Position numbers and translations under genes: made by a program | DNA from: Leadbetterella byssophila DSM 17132 | Lineage (GTDB): Bacteria > Bacteroidota > Bacteroidia > Cytophagales > Spirosomataceae | Reading direction: 5' to 3' | NCBI RefSeq assembly: GCF_000166395.1 | Contig: NC_014655.1 | Location: 372,001-436,000 of the forward strand | DNA length: 64,000 nucleotides | The notes under the pieces: model-generated | Told to the model about the DNA's origin: nothing | The model's input: only the letters and a program-made list of their open reading frames with translations | Databases searched by the model: none | Shown: positions 1 to 9,731 of the stretch, in pieces | Numbering within the stretch: position 1 is the first letter of the stretch | Layout of the letters: every line of letters starts with the position of its first letter

Positions 1-3000
1 GAGGGTTTATCTCAGTTTACCGTCCATGATTTTTACCAGGACGAATATGGACAAATGTGGATAGCCACTAGCGATGGCCTAAACAGGTACGACGGGAAAA
101 AGATGCAGTCTTTCCGACCGGCAGTTGGCGATACTACGGGATTGTTAGGGAGTAATATCCTGGCGGTGACCGGAAATGCTCAGGGTAAGATTTACTTGAT
201 ATGTCTTTCGGGACTTTTAGCCTACGATCTTAAAACACAAAAATTTGAAATCTTGGCTAAAAAGGGAGTTAATACTTTGGCGTATGCTCCAGGAAAAGTG
301 TGGATAGGAAGTGAGAATGTGTTGAAATATTATGACGAAACCAGCAGGACATTTATAGATTATAAAACCTTTCCTAAAGGTGTTCTAATAAAAACCATTT
401 TAAAGGGTGAGGACGGAGCCTTATTTATAGGTACTAATGAAGGTCTGTATGAAATGGATCAAAATGGAAAGGTGAGGGAAATGCTGAGGGAGGTGTTTAC
501 CATGTGTCTTTTTGAAGGTCGGGACAAATCCCTTTGGGTGGGTACTTTAGAAAATGGATTATACCGCATTAATAATCGCAATGAAATAACCCATTTTAAG
601 CATTCTGAACAAGATCCTCAGAGTGTTTCTGATGATTTTATTCGCGCCATTTGTCAAGATGACCTAGGGGGGTATTGGATAGGGACTTTTAAAGGTTTGG
701 ACTATTTCGATCCGGAAACCCGAACCTTTCGAAACTTCAAGCATTCTCCGGTAGAAAGTCATTCCTTAAGTGACATGTCTGTATGGTGCATTAAGAAAGA
801 TAGTCAGGGTTCCTTATGGATAGGTACTTATTTTGGAGGAGTAAATATCTTCAATCCTGAATATTCTTTCTCTCGATTTTACCGTCCAACTGGCCAGCAG
901 ACCGGTCCAAATAGTGCCATATTAGGTAGAGTTACGGAAGACTCGAAGGGTAATTTATGGATCTGTTCGGACTACGGAGGCTTAAATTATTTTGATATAG
1001 GAAAAAATACATTCAAGTATTTCAAGAGTGCGCCGGGTTCATTGTCTTCAAATATTTTAAAGGATTTGTATCTGGATAAGGAGGTGCTTTGGATAGGCTC
1101 ACACTTAGGCGGGCTAGATAAAATGGATCTTAAGAGTGGTAAGATTACCCGGATAGGTCTTAATACCGGGAATAGGTCCATTGATAAGTATGTACGCAGG
1201 ATCACTCCTTATGGGAAATTATTGTTGCTAGGTACGCATGATGGTATTCAAGTATTTGATCCAAATGATAATTCCATTCGGCCGCTCTTGCCTGCCCAGT
1301 CTACTTATGGTAAGGGGCAGGTTTGGGATATGATGATAGATAGAAGAGGGGTGCTTTGGTTTTCGATTCGTGGCCTAGTAGGGAAGTACGATTTAAAAAA
1401 GGGGGAGTTATTGCCGGTAAAGGACAATCTGCAATTTCATAATGCTGTATTTTTTGAGGATTCTCGTGGGCAAGTGTGGATGGGTGGTGCAGGGAAGGGA
1501 CTTTTTTGTATCAAAGGTGAAGAGGTGATCAGTTATCATACGGGAAATTCCGGTTTAGCTGATAATTATATTTTGGACATAGAGGAATCTAATGCGGGTT
1601 ATATTTTAATCAGTACGAACAAGGGTTTAAGTAGATTTAATATTACAAACCAGGTTTTCTATAATTACAATAATCATCAGTTTTTCCCATTTGAAGCCTT
1701 AAATGAAAAGAGTATATATGTAAAGAAATCAGGAGAGATTATTCTCAGTAGTCTTTCAGGATTGATGATGATTTCTGAAAAGGATTTGCTGTACCATCCA
1801 AAGCCGCACGAGATTTTATTCACCAATCTTAGTTTAAACAATCAAGATGTGCGTCCTGGAGAGGGGATATTATCCTCTGCTTTGACCTCCTTGAATAGAA
1901 TAGATGTCAGTGAAAAATATTCTAGTTTAAAGATAGATTTTGCGGTGACAAACTATATCAAGATGTTGCAACCTAAGGTGGAATATATGCTGGAAGGTTT
2001 TGACGATAAATGGTTGTCTGTTCCGCCTGATTATTCTTTGAATTTTACGAATCTTAGCTCCGGCACATACACGCTTAAACTAAGAAGCCTGTATGGAGGT
2101 AAAGAGATGGCGAGTTCAGCTCTGGAGATCCACATTCAACCTAGATTTTACAAAACCTGGTATGCATATCTTTTTTACCTGTGCGTGATAGGTGGTATTT
2201 TATTTTTGCTATATAGTCAGGTAAGGCTTAAGGACTCTTTGAAGAATGCTGATATTCAAGCCAAACATTTGGAGGAAGTGAATCAGTCTAAGCTTCGATT
2301 CTTTATGAATGTATCACATGAGATTCGAACACCGGTTACCTTGATAATGGCTCAATTAGACATGTTGCTTAATAGTTCTACGCCTTTATCACCTTCAGTG
2401 CTGAATCGATTACAGAACATCAAGAAAAATGCTGCAAACTTAAAAAAGTTAATTACGGAGCTTTTGGATTTCAAAAAGCAAGAAGAGGGTCTAGTGAAGT
2501 TGAAATGTAGAGAGGAAGACCTTGTGAAATATCTTCACACCGTGTTTGTTTCCTTTCAGGACTATGCTAACTCCTTGAACATACATCTTGCTTTTTATAG
2601 TTCAGAGGAGCAAATCATGGCTAATTTTGATGTAATGCAAATGGAAAAAGTGATGTATAATCTCTTCTCCAATGCAATGAAATTCACTCCTCCTGGAGGT
2701 GAGGTACGTCTCCAAGTGGGGATTCAAGGAAGTCAGGCAGAGATCATTTTAAGTGATACAGGTATTGGGATCAGTGAATCAAGCATCAGTCAGATATTTG
2801 ATCGATTCTATCAAGCGGAAGACATTGCTGTGCAGCCTCTAGATCCAGGTACGGGGATAGGACTTTCCTTAGTAAAGGATATAGTGGAACAACATCAGGG
2901 CTCGATTTCTGTGAGCAGTAGATTAGGAAAGGGGACGAGGTTCAGGATTTTGTTGCCACTTAGGGAGAAAAAGGTAACAGTTCCAGCCAGAGAAATGGGG

Positions 3001-3771
3001 GCATCTAAGCAGAAGAAGTTGCATAAATTGTTTATTGCTGAAGATAACTCTGATCTACAGGGGGTGCTTTCTGATCTTTTTTCTCCGATGTATGACGTGC
3101 TTACAGAAGGTGACGGTAAGGCAGTGTTTGAGCGAGTGAAGGCGGGAAAACCTGCACTAGTTTTGCTCGATGTTATGCTTCCGAATGTTTCAGGATTTGA
3201 AATATGCAAACGTATTAAATCGGATCTAAGCACAAAGGAAATCCCGGTGGTATTACTAACGGCTGCTGCTTCTGGGGATAAGAAGATAGAAGGGTTGCAG
3301 ATGGGCGCCGACGATTACGTGACTAAGCCTTTTGATGCCAGAGAATTAGTGATAAGATGCAATTCATTGATCAATAATAGGCAGGAACTAAAGGCCGGTT
3401 TAAATAAGGAAAAGGTTTATGGCAGTAATGAGCTGCACGAGCTTTTTATCAAGGAAGCTACGGAGGTGGTGACGAGAAACATTGATAATGCTGATTTTAG
3501 TGTAGGTCAATTTGCGGAGCAATTGAATGTGAGCAGGAGTTCACTGTTTAGCAAGATGAAAGAAATAACCGGTCAGACTCCGAATGATTTTATTCAAGAG
3601 GTCCGCTTAAAGAAAGGTTTAGAATTATTAAATAAAGATGATTCCGTTAATCAGATCGCATTTGCCGTAGGCTTCAATGATCCTTCTTATTTTATCAAGC
3701 AGTTTAGAAAGTATTACGGTGTCACTCCCGGGCAATATAAAGCCGGAAAGCGAAAGATTAAACCTGCATGA
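1..3771 (+). CDS. Hybrid two-component system regulator (HTCS), 5' end outside window
   Basis: The reading frame is open from base 1, so the N-terminus (signal peptide and first propeller blade) is missing; the first internal ATG is at 55 and residues below are counted from it. About 13 short blades of the WIGT..GL..FD type (about 1-585) match the double seven-bladed two-component-regulator propeller. A Y_Y_Y domain (about 595-690), one membrane helix (about 703-725), a HisKA domain with the phospho-acceptor His in NVSHEIRTP (H755), an HATPase domain, a receiver domain with Asp in LLDVMLPN (D1039) and a C-terminal AraC-type helix-turn-helix follow. By family knowledge such proteins bind a glycan-derived ligand in the periplasm and activate a neighbouring SusC/SusD locus. 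The locus starting at 4859 is the obvious target, although the repressor gene at 3844-4605 lies between. Family assignment is secure; the ligand is unknown. Confidence 0.95.
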   Translation, partial: EGLSQFTVHDFYQDEYGQMWIATSDGLNRYDGKKMQSFRPAVGDTTGLLGSNILAVTGNAQGKIYLICLSGLLAYDLKTQKFEILAKKGVNTLAYAPGKVWIGSENVLKYYDETSRTFIDYKTFPKGVLIKTILKGEDGALFIGTNEGLYEMDQNGKVREMLREVFTMCLFEGRDKSLWVGTLENGLYRINNRNEITHFKHSEQDPQSVSDDFIRAICQDDLGGYWIGTFKGLDYFDPETRTFRNFKHSPVESHSLSDMSVWCIKKDSQGSLWIGTYFGGVNIFNPEYSFSRFYRPTGQQTGPNSAILGRVTEDSKGNLWICSDYGGLNYFDIGKNTFKYFKSAPGSLSSNILKDLYLDKEVLWIGSHLGGLDKMDLKSGKITRIGLNTGNRSIDKYVRRITPYGKLLLLGTHDGIQVFDPNDNSIRPLLPAQSTYGKGQVWDMMIDRRGVLWFSIRGLVGKYDLKKGELLPVKDNLQFHNAVFFEDSRGQVWMGGAGKGLFCIKGEEVISYHTGNSGLADNYILDIEESNAGYILISTNKGLSRFNITNQVFYNYNNHQFFPFEALNEKSIYVKKSGEIILSSLSGLMMISEKDLLYHPKPHEILFTNLSLNNQDVRPGEGILSSALTSLNRIDVSEKYSSLKIDFAVTNYIKMLQPKVEYMLEGFDDKWLSVPPDYSLNFTNLSSGTYTLKLRSLYGGKEMASSALEIHIQPRFYKTWYAYLFYLCVIGGILFLLYSQVRLKDSLKNADIQAKHLEEVNQSKLRFFMNVSHEIRTPVTLIMAQLDMLLNSSTPLSPSVLNRLQNIKKNAANLKKLITELLDFKKQEEGLVKLKCREEDLVKYLHTVFVSFQDYANSLNIHLAFYSSEEQIMANFDVMQMEKVMYNLFSNAMKFTPPGGEVRLQVGIQGSQAEIILSDTGIGISESSISQIFDRFYQAEDIAVQPLDPGTGIGLSLVKDIVEQHQGSISVSSRLGKGTRFRILLPLREKKVTVPAREMGASKQKKLHKLFIAEDNSDLQGVLSDLFSPMYDVLTEGDGKAVFERVKAGKPALVLLDVMLPNVSGFEICKRIKSDLSTKEIPVVLLTAAASGDKKIEGLQMGADDYVTKPFDARELVIRCNSLINNRQELKAGLNKEKVYGSNELHELFIKEATEVVTRNIDNADFSVGQFAEQLNVSRSSLFSKMKEITGQTPNDFIQEVRLKKGLELLNKDDSVNQIAFAVGFNDPSYFIKQFRKYYGVTPGQYKAGKRKIKPA

Positions 3772-3808
3772 GAAGGCTTAGGTGTTTCGGTTGCCATTTT
3801 ACGGATAA

Positions 3809-3837
3809 ACTGCGAAGTGTAATTTTGACTTCGCAGT
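3809..3837. terminator. Stem-loop between convergent genes, possible bidirectional terminator
   Basis: A perfect 10-bp inverted repeat (ACTGCGAAGT, 9-base AT-rich spacer, ACTTCGCAGT) lies in the 72-bp gap between the convergent HTCS and DeoR genes. There is no long T-run on either side, so the terminator role is inferred from position and stem strength. Confidence 0.5.
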
Positions 3838-3843
3838 GAAGGT

Positions 3844-4605
3844 TCAGGCGATGATCACTTGAACTCCGGCTTCTTCTAAAGCTTTTATAGATTCTTTTGG
3901 TGCCAGAGAATCCGTAATGACAAAGTTTACCGTTTCAATATCGCAGATTTTTGCAATTCCTCTCCGACCAAATTTGGTGTGATCTGCTAGGATAGCTACT
4001 TGTTGAGCAGTTTTGATCATCTCCTGGTTCAAACCTGCTTCGGTTAGATTTGAAATGGTGAACCCGAAATCCAGATCAATGCCGTCAACTCCTAAGAATA
4101 GTATTCCACAGGAGATTTGAGCTAGCATAAATTCAGCAAAGTTTCCGGCTACTGAAGATGAATTCGGGCGGATCAGTCCACCCAGTTGTAAAACCTCCAC
4201 ATTCGGAGTATTGGCAAGCTCCATTCCTACCTTTAAGGCAGGAGTGATGACTGTAACTCTATGGCTAGGCTTAAGTTGGCGGGCAAATTCAAACACCGTT
4301 GTTCCCGAGCCTATCATTAGAGAATCATTATTTCCTATGATCCTTAAAGCCGCTTTTCCAATGTTCTGTTTTTCTACACTATTGAAATGTTGTTTCTCGT
4401 GAATAGGTCGCTCTATAGCATAGGGGTTTTGGAGTGAAGCCCCACCATGCGTACGGTAGAGCAATTTTTTCTCTTCAAGGATTTTCAAATCCTTTCGTAA
4501 TGTTACACCTGAGACTTCTAGTTGCTCTGATAAGTCTTGGATGTGGATTTTACCTTTGTTATGGAGTTCTTCAAGTATGAACTGGTGTCTTTCTGTGATA
4601 GTCAT
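3844..4605 (-). CDS. DeoR/GlpR-family transcriptional repressor
   Basis: This 253-residue protein has the usual DeoR-family length. An N-terminal winged helix-turn-helix (about 1-57, with LSEQLEVSGVTLRKDL as recognition region and the RTHGGA hinge) precedes a DeoRC sugar-phosphate sensor domain (about 75-253) with the typical GSGTTVFEFA and LGVDGID stretches. Known members repress sugar or polyol operons and are released by phosphorylated intermediates. It is transcribed divergently from the SusC gene at 4859 and the 253-bp gap between them is AT-rich, so it probably controls that operon. A phosphorylated product of the FGGY kinases encoded downstream is a plausible inducer (inference). The family call is firm; the ligand is not known. 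Confidence 0.92.
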   Translation of the reverse strand: MTITERHQFILEELHNKGKIHIQDLSEQLEVSGVTLRKDLKILEEKKLLYRTHGGASLQNPYAIERPIHEKQHFNSVEKQNIGKAALRIIGNNDSLMIGSGTTVFEFARQLKPSHRVTVITPALKVGMELANTPNVEVLQLGGLIRPNSSSVAGNFAEFMLAQISCGILFLGVDGIDLDFGFTISNLTEAGLNQEMIKTAQQVAILADHTKFGRRGIAKICDIETVNFVITDSLAPKESIKALEEAGVQVIIA

Positions 4606-4685
4606 TTAATTATAGTGAAATGATTTGTAAGCAATATTACAATAAATTATTAAAAATAAAAGCTCATTTTATGAAAATTTTGTTA

Positions 4686-4697
4686 CGAATACTTTCG
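4686..4697. promoter_or_regulatory. Candidate operator, small inverted repeat CGAA-TACT-TTCG
   Basis: A 12-bp dyad in the divergent deoR-susC region, followed closely by the palindrome TGTTAACA at 4701-4708. Its place between a repressor gene and its likely target suggests an operator, but the dyad is short and could be chance. Confidence 0.25.
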
Positions 4698-4755
4698 ATA
4701 TGTTAACAAATAATTAAAAAAGATTCAAAAAAGTTTCTTTTTGTTTTGTTTTGTC

Positions 4756-4763
4756 TAGGTTTG
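4756..4763 (+). promoter_or_regulatory. Candidate Bacteroidota -7 promoter element for the susC operon
   Basis: TAGGTTTG fits the Bacteroidota -7 consensus TAnnTTTG and lies about 95 bp before the susC start. No TTTG sits at the ideal distance upstream (nearby TTTG copies at 4740-4743 and 4745-4748 are too close), which suits a weak, activator-dependent promoter. A long leader would follow. Confidence 0.45.
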
Positions 4764-4858
4764 TGCTTTCATTTGTGGAGAAAATGATGTTTCTTATTGA
4801 AATATAACCATTCTCCACACGCTATTAGAACTATTTAATAACCTTAATTCTAATTTTT

Positions 4859-7800
4859 ATGATGAAAGCTCTCTACGCTCCCAAGGTATTTCAGTACTGG
4901 AAGGCTGGGCTATTAATTATTTCACTTTTATTCTGTCATGGCGTTGGGCTAGCACAGAACAGAATAAGCGGGGTGGTCTTAGACGATGCAAAACAGCCCA
5001 TCATTGGCGCCAATGTACTTGAGAAGGGTACATTGAATGCTGCTTCAACTGACCTGGAAGGTAAGTTCACTATTACGGTGGCTCCAGGTGCAACCTTAAC
5101 CATTAGCTTCATCGGTTACTTGAGCAAAGAAGTAACTGTAGGAAACCAAACTTCCTTCACCATAACGCTTGAGGAAGACAGCCAATCTTTAGAAGAAGTA
5201 GTTGTAGTAGGTTATGGTACACAAAAGAAAGTCAATCTGACCGGTGCAGTATCCGCCATTGGTGGGGAGCAATTGGAAAGAAGACCTATCGTGTCTACTT
5301 CAAATGCGCTGCAAGGGGTAGCCCCAGGGGTGACTGTGACTTCGCAAACGGGTGCTCCCGGTGCTGACGAAGGCCAAATCAGGATTCGTGGTATCAACTC
5401 ATTTGGAGGATCCGACAGTAATCCATTGGTATTGATTGATGGTGTTCCGGGTTTAATTAATCAGGTAGACATCAACTTGATCGAATCCATTTCTGTACTT
5501 AAAGATGCTGCTTCTGCAGCTATTTATGGATCCAGAGCGGCAAACGGTGTGATTCTGATTACTACTAAACGCGCGAATAAAGGTAAGACAGAAATGAACT
5601 ATAGAGGATATACCGGATGGCAAAGTGCCACCAATATCCCTAAAGTAACAGACGGTCTCACCTACATGAGAGTGTTTAACGAAGCTAATATGAATGACAA
5701 CGGTTACGTCCTTTATGATGATGCTGCCATTCGCGACTTCGAACAAAAGTATAAGGCAAATCCGGATAATTTCGACTGGCAAAAGGCCATTCTAGACGGA
5801 TCTGGTTTTACTCAAAATCACTTCGTGTCTTTGTCGGCTAATTCTGATAAGATCCGCGTTATGCCTTCATTCAGTTATATCAGTCAGGATGGTATTATCA
5901 AGAATACCGGTTTTGAAAGATATATTCTTAGAAACAATATGGACGTGCAAGTGAATAGAAAATTGTCTCTAAAACTTGACTTGTCCTATACGAAAGGAGA
6001 TAGAAAGCAAATTGCAAACGAAGGAACTGTTTGGAACTATCTTGGTAGAATGCCTACTAATATTCCTATCAGAAGAAATGGACTTTGGTCAGAAGGTTGG
6101 GTAAATATCAACCCTGTAGCGAACATAGAAGAAGGAGGAAATCGTAAGGTAACCAATATAGAATTCCAAGGAAATATTAGTGCTACCTATAAGCCTGTGT
6201 CATGGTTGAGTTTTACGGGTCTAGTTTCGCCCCGTTACAGAACTACTAATTCGCACAACTTTATCAAATCCATCATGACCTATAATGATGACGGTAGTGA
6301 GGCCGGCGCATCAAATACCTTTACTGAATTGACAGAGACGGCGTACCGTTACACTTTTGGTAACTATCAATTCCTAACCTCTGCTTACAAAACGTACGGT
6401 AAACATAACTTCAACCTACTTTTAGGTGCTTCAAGAGAAACGTATGACGAGAAGTACTTGATGGGGTATAGAAGAGATTTTACTTATGATACTTATGAGG
6501 TATTGGCAGCCGGTGCAAATAACGAAACCAGAGATAATAATGGTACGCATGCACAATGGCTTCTTGTTTCAACATTCGGTAGATTAAACTATGATTTTGA
6601 TAGCAAATATCTATTTGAAGCTAACCTGAGATACGACGGTACCTCTCGTTTTATAGCGGCTAACCGTTGGGCAGCCTTCCCTTCTTTCTCTGCAGGATGG
6701 AGAATCACGGAAGAGGAATTTATGTCTGGTCTAAGAAATTCTATTAACCAATTAAAGTTACGTGTATCATGGGGTAAATTGGGTAACCAGAACATTGGTA
6801 GTTCCTACTATCCTTTTGCTGATGCTTTGGCTATTGGATCGATTTCTATGGCAGAAAAGATTTATCAGTTGGTTACCCAAAACACCATGTCTAACCCCGA
6901 TTTGAAATGGGAGGAAACCACCATGAAAGGTATTGGGGTTGATGCTACGATCTTTAATCATTTCAATATCACAGCGGACTACTACGATAAAGTGACTGAC
7001 GGTATCCTTTTGACGCTTTATACTTCCCAGTTGACCGGATTAAATGCACCATACCAAAACGCAGCGAAGGTGAGTAACAAAGGATGGGAATTAGGTATCA
7101 ACTACGACGATACTTTCGGTGATTTCAAATTAGGTCTAGGATTCAATATCTCTGATGTGAAAAACAAAATCATAGATATGAAAGGACAAACTTCGGGAAC
7201 CTTATTGCGTCAACAAGAAGGCTATCCAGTCAATTCAATCTTTGGTTTGATTGCTGATGGATTGTACCAAAGTCAAGAGGAGATCAATGCAGGTCCTACA
7301 CAGTTTGGTACTTTAAAACCTGGAGATATCCGCTACAGAGATATAGCAGGTGCATTTGATGCTAATGGGAATCCCATTCCAGATGGAAAGATAACGGATG
7401 ATGATAAAGTAGTCATAGGTTCCACCCTCCCAAGATATACTTACGGAATGAATCTTGACTTAGGGTGGAAAGGATTCTCTGCTAACGTCTTCTTCCAAGG
7501 CGTGGGTAAAGCAGATGGTTACTTAAACTCTCATTATGTAATTCCTACAGTTAACTCTTCTGCAGTGAAGACCTGGCAGTTGGATTACTGGACTCCGGAG
7601 AATACAGACGCGTCTTTGCCTAGATTGTCTACTACCTCTGCTAATAATACGCAGAACTCTAGCTTCTGGATGAAAGATGCTTCATACCTGAGACTTAAGA
7701 ATGTTCAATTAGGTTATACCTTACCAAAATCATGGACTCAAAAGTTGAATCTTAACAGTGCCATGATTTATGTAAACGGACAGAATGTGTTTACTAAAAC

Positions 7801-7930
7801 TAAATTCTGGAAGGGCTACGATCCTGAAATTGCTTACGATGCGGGAGCATCTGATGGCGTTTCTCTAGGCGGTGGTAATTATTATCCACAAGTAAAAGTA
7901 TACTCAGTAGGTCTAGACATTAAATTCTAA
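4859..7930 (+). CDS. SusC/RagA-family TonB-dependent outer-membrane transporter (first locus)
   Basis: This 1023-residue protein has a signal peptide (about 1-32, cleaved after LA), a carboxypeptidase-D regulatory-like beta-sandwich (about 33-115), a TonB-box-like EEVVVVGYGT segment, a plug domain (about 120-235, with IRIRG, LIDGVPG and LKDAASAAIYGSRAANGVI) and a 22-strand-type barrel ending in an aromatic residue (DIKF). No STN domain is present, so it does not look like an anti-sigma-linked transducer; regulation by the HTCS or DeoR protein fits better. With the SusD protein starting 7 bp later it should form the outer-membrane import complex for the first locus. ATG 4862 is an alternative start one codon later. 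The substrate cannot be read from sequence. Confidence 0.95.
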   Translation: MMKALYAPKVFQYWKAGLLIISLLFCHGVGLAQNRISGVVLDDAKQPIIGANVLEKGTLNAASTDLEGKFTITVAPGATLTISFIGYLSKEVTVGNQTSFTITLEEDSQSLEEVVVVGYGTQKKVNLTGAVSAIGGEQLERRPIVSTSNALQGVAPGVTVTSQTGAPGADEGQIRIRGINSFGGSDSNPLVLIDGVPGLINQVDINLIESISVLKDAASAAIYGSRAANGVILITTKRANKGKTEMNYRGYTGWQSATNIPKVTDGLTYMRVFNEANMNDNGYVLYDDAAIRDFEQKYKANPDNFDWQKAILDGSGFTQNHFVSLSANSDKIRVMPSFSYISQDGIIKNTGFERYILRNNMDVQVNRKLSLKLDLSYTKGDRKQIANEGTVWNYLGRMPTNIPIRRNGLWSEGWVNINPVANIEEGGNRKVTNIEFQGNISATYKPVSWLSFTGLVSPRYRTTNSHNFIKSIMTYNDDGSEAGASNTFTELTETAYRYTFGNYQFLTSAYKTYGKHNFNLLLGASRETYDEKYLMGYRRDFTYDTYEVLAAGANNETRDNNGTHAQWLLVSTFGRLNYDFDSKYLFEANLRYDGTSRFIAANRWAAFPSFSAGWRITEEEFMSGLRNSINQLKLRVSWGKLGNQNIGSSYYPFADALAIGSISMAEKIYQLVTQNTMSNPDLKWEETTMKGIGVDATIFNHFNITADYYDKVTDGILLTLYTSQLTGLNAPYQNAAKVSNKGWELGINYDDTFGDFKLGLGFNISDVKNKIIDMKGQTSGTLLRQQEGYPVNSIFGLIADGLYQSQEEINAGPTQFGTLKPGDIRYRDIAGAFDANGNPIPDGKITDDDKVVIGSTLPRYTYGMNLDLGWKGFSANVFFQGVGKADGYLNSHYVIPTVNSSAVKTWQLDYWTPENTDASLPRLSTTSANNTQNSSFWMKDASYLRLKNVQLGYTLPKSWTQKLNLNSAMIYVNGQNVFTKTKFWKGYDPEIAYDAGASDGVSLGGGNYYPQVKVYSVGLDIKF

Positions 7931-7936
7931 TCGAAC

Positions 7937-9682
7937 ATGAAAAAAGTACTTATATCAATATCGCTTTTATTTCTTTTAAATTCCTGTGAACTGGATAGGT
8001 TTCCATTAAATGGTCCTACAACAGGAACCTTCCCGGCTACTGCTCAAGAGGCAGAGATGGGCTTATTAGGTGCGTATAAAGGTTTAACCCTACTTTCAGC
8101 AGCAGACACTCCATGGCTCCATGTGATGGATAATATCACGGATATTGGGTATGCTCGCCCGGGTGTAAACTACACTTCGCCTATAACAAGCTCCCTTACT
8201 ACCACGAATGCCTTAGCCATTAAGCCTTGGGAGATACACTACAAGACTATAGCAAGATGCCATTCCGTATTAGATAATCTGGAGTCTATCAAGGATAAGA
8301 TGCAAGAGTCCACTTATTACATGATAGATGCTGAGCTAAGGGTTATTCGTGCTTATGCATATTCTCAATTGATCGAACTTTATGGGGATGTGCCACTGGT
8401 GAAAAATGGTCTTAAATTAGGTGAAACAGATGTCCCTAGAACATCTAAGAAAGAAATTCAGCAATGGATCATAGACGAGATGACTGCTGTTGCTGATAAG
8501 CTACCTGCGGCTCAAACTTCCTATGGTAACGTACGTGTAGGTGCAGTTGCTGCATATATGTTGAAAGCTCGTGTAGCTCTGTACGCTCAACAGTACACAG
8601 TAGCAGCAGATGCCGCCGCTAAAGCTCTGGCTTTGTCGGAAGGTATCTATGAATTGACTCCATTTAACAGCACCAAGCAGTTTGTAGGTAAGGATCATAG
8701 TGCAGGGGAACCAGAAAGTTCTAATATCTTCGGATATGAGGGATACAAATCCAGTAAAGAATGGATTTGGGTGATGGAGTATAATAAATCCATCAGTGGG
8801 AATACCCATAATCAGGGTTATTACATGGGTTCACGTCTAGGAAAAGGTGTTTGTTACTGGGGACCAACCCAAAACCTGATCGACTCTTTCCAAGCCATTG
8901 ACGGCTTACCTATTGATCAATCACCTCTTTATGATGCGGCAAATCCTTTTGCTAATAGAGACCCGAGATTAGACTTATATTGTGTAAGACCTCATTCTAG
9001 ATTATTGGGAATCCAGTTTGAACCTCATTCAAGTTTTGCGCGGGTGAATAACTACTGGCCGGTGATTAACGGAACGAGTGCTACACCAACGCAAGTAAGT
9101 AATACAGATGCTACAAATGCCTACCGTTCCTTCAGTGGATATTTGTGGAGGAAGCACCAAGATGTGTCTGATTACAATAACAATTCCGTTTCCGGTAATT
9201 CAGATTTAAATTGTGGTATTTTCCGTTTTGCAGAGTTATTGCTCCTATATGCTGAAGCAAAAATCGAAAGCAATAGCATTGATGCAAGTGTTTACGAGGC
9301 CATCAATAAAGTGAGAAGAAGAGCAGGTATGCCAGAGATAAAAAATGGCTTAAGCCAGGCTCAGTTGCGTACAGCATTACGCTACGAAAGAAAGGTGGAG
9401 TTAGCGAATGATGGATTGAGATGGTACGATATCCGTAGATGGGGCATAGCCCAAGAGGTGATGAATGGGGTATTATACTTGAACAGAGCTGCAACTCCAT
9501 GGACGAAGAGCGTATTGGTTCGTATTGATGAGAATTATTCTCCAATTTATAATACTACTGAGGCGAATAAATACTTCAATACACAAGACGTGATTTATAA
9601 GATCGGGAAAGATGAATATTGGCCAATTCCTTTCGCAGAGTTGAATGCTAATAAGAATCTGACTCAAAATCCTGGATATTAA
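7937..9682 (+). CDS. SusD/RagB-family substrate-binding lipoprotein (first locus)
   Basis: The 581-residue protein starts with a lipoprotein signal (lipobox LNSC, Cys17) and shows the SusD layout: an N-terminal TPR-rich SusD-like part (about 20-230, with RAYAYSQLIELYGDVPLV) and a C-terminal RagB/SusD domain ending in the family-typical YWPIPFAELNANKNLTQNPGY region. It begins 6 bp after susC and is certainly co-transcribed. It caps the SusC barrel at the cell surface and binds substrate. The gene is followed by a strong stem-loop at 9691-9714. Confidence 0.95.
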   Translation: MKKVLISISLLFLLNSCELDRFPLNGPTTGTFPATAQEAEMGLLGAYKGLTLLSAADTPWLHVMDNITDIGYARPGVNYTSPITSSLTTTNALAIKPWEIHYKTIARCHSVLDNLESIKDKMQESTYYMIDAELRVIRAYAYSQLIELYGDVPLVKNGLKLGETDVPRTSKKEIQQWIIDEMTAVADKLPAAQTSYGNVRVGAVAAYMLKARVALYAQQYTVAADAAAKALALSEGIYELTPFNSTKQFVGKDHSAGEPESSNIFGYEGYKSSKEWIWVMEYNKSISGNTHNQGYYMGSRLGKGVCYWGPTQNLIDSFQAIDGLPIDQSPLYDAANPFANRDPRLDLYCVRPHSRLLGIQFEPHSSFARVNNYWPVINGTSATPTQVSNTDATNAYRSFSGYLWRKHQDVSDYNNNSVSGNSDLNCGIFRFAELLLLYAEAKIESNSIDASVYEAINKVRRRAGMPEIKNGLSQAQLRTALRYERKVELANDGLRWYDIRRWGIAQEVMNGVLYLNRAATPWTKSVLVRIDENYSPIYNTTEANKYFNTQDVIYKIGKDEYWPIPFAELNANKNLTQNPGY

Positions 9683-9690
9683 TTTTCAGA

Positions 9691-9714
9691 GGGGATACAG
9701 GAGACTGTGTCCCC
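9691..9714 (+). other. Intercistronic stem-loop after susD (10-bp stem, GAGA loop)
   Basis: A 10-bp stem (GGGGATACAG paired with CTGTGTCCCC, one G-U) closed by a GNRA-type GAGA tetraloop, 9 bp after the susD stop. No T-run follows, so it is more likely an mRNA-stabilising or processing element than a full terminator. The second susD (29762-31327) also has a stem-loop in the same position. Confidence 0.6.
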
Positions 9715-9731
9715 ATTTCCAAGTTTGAACT

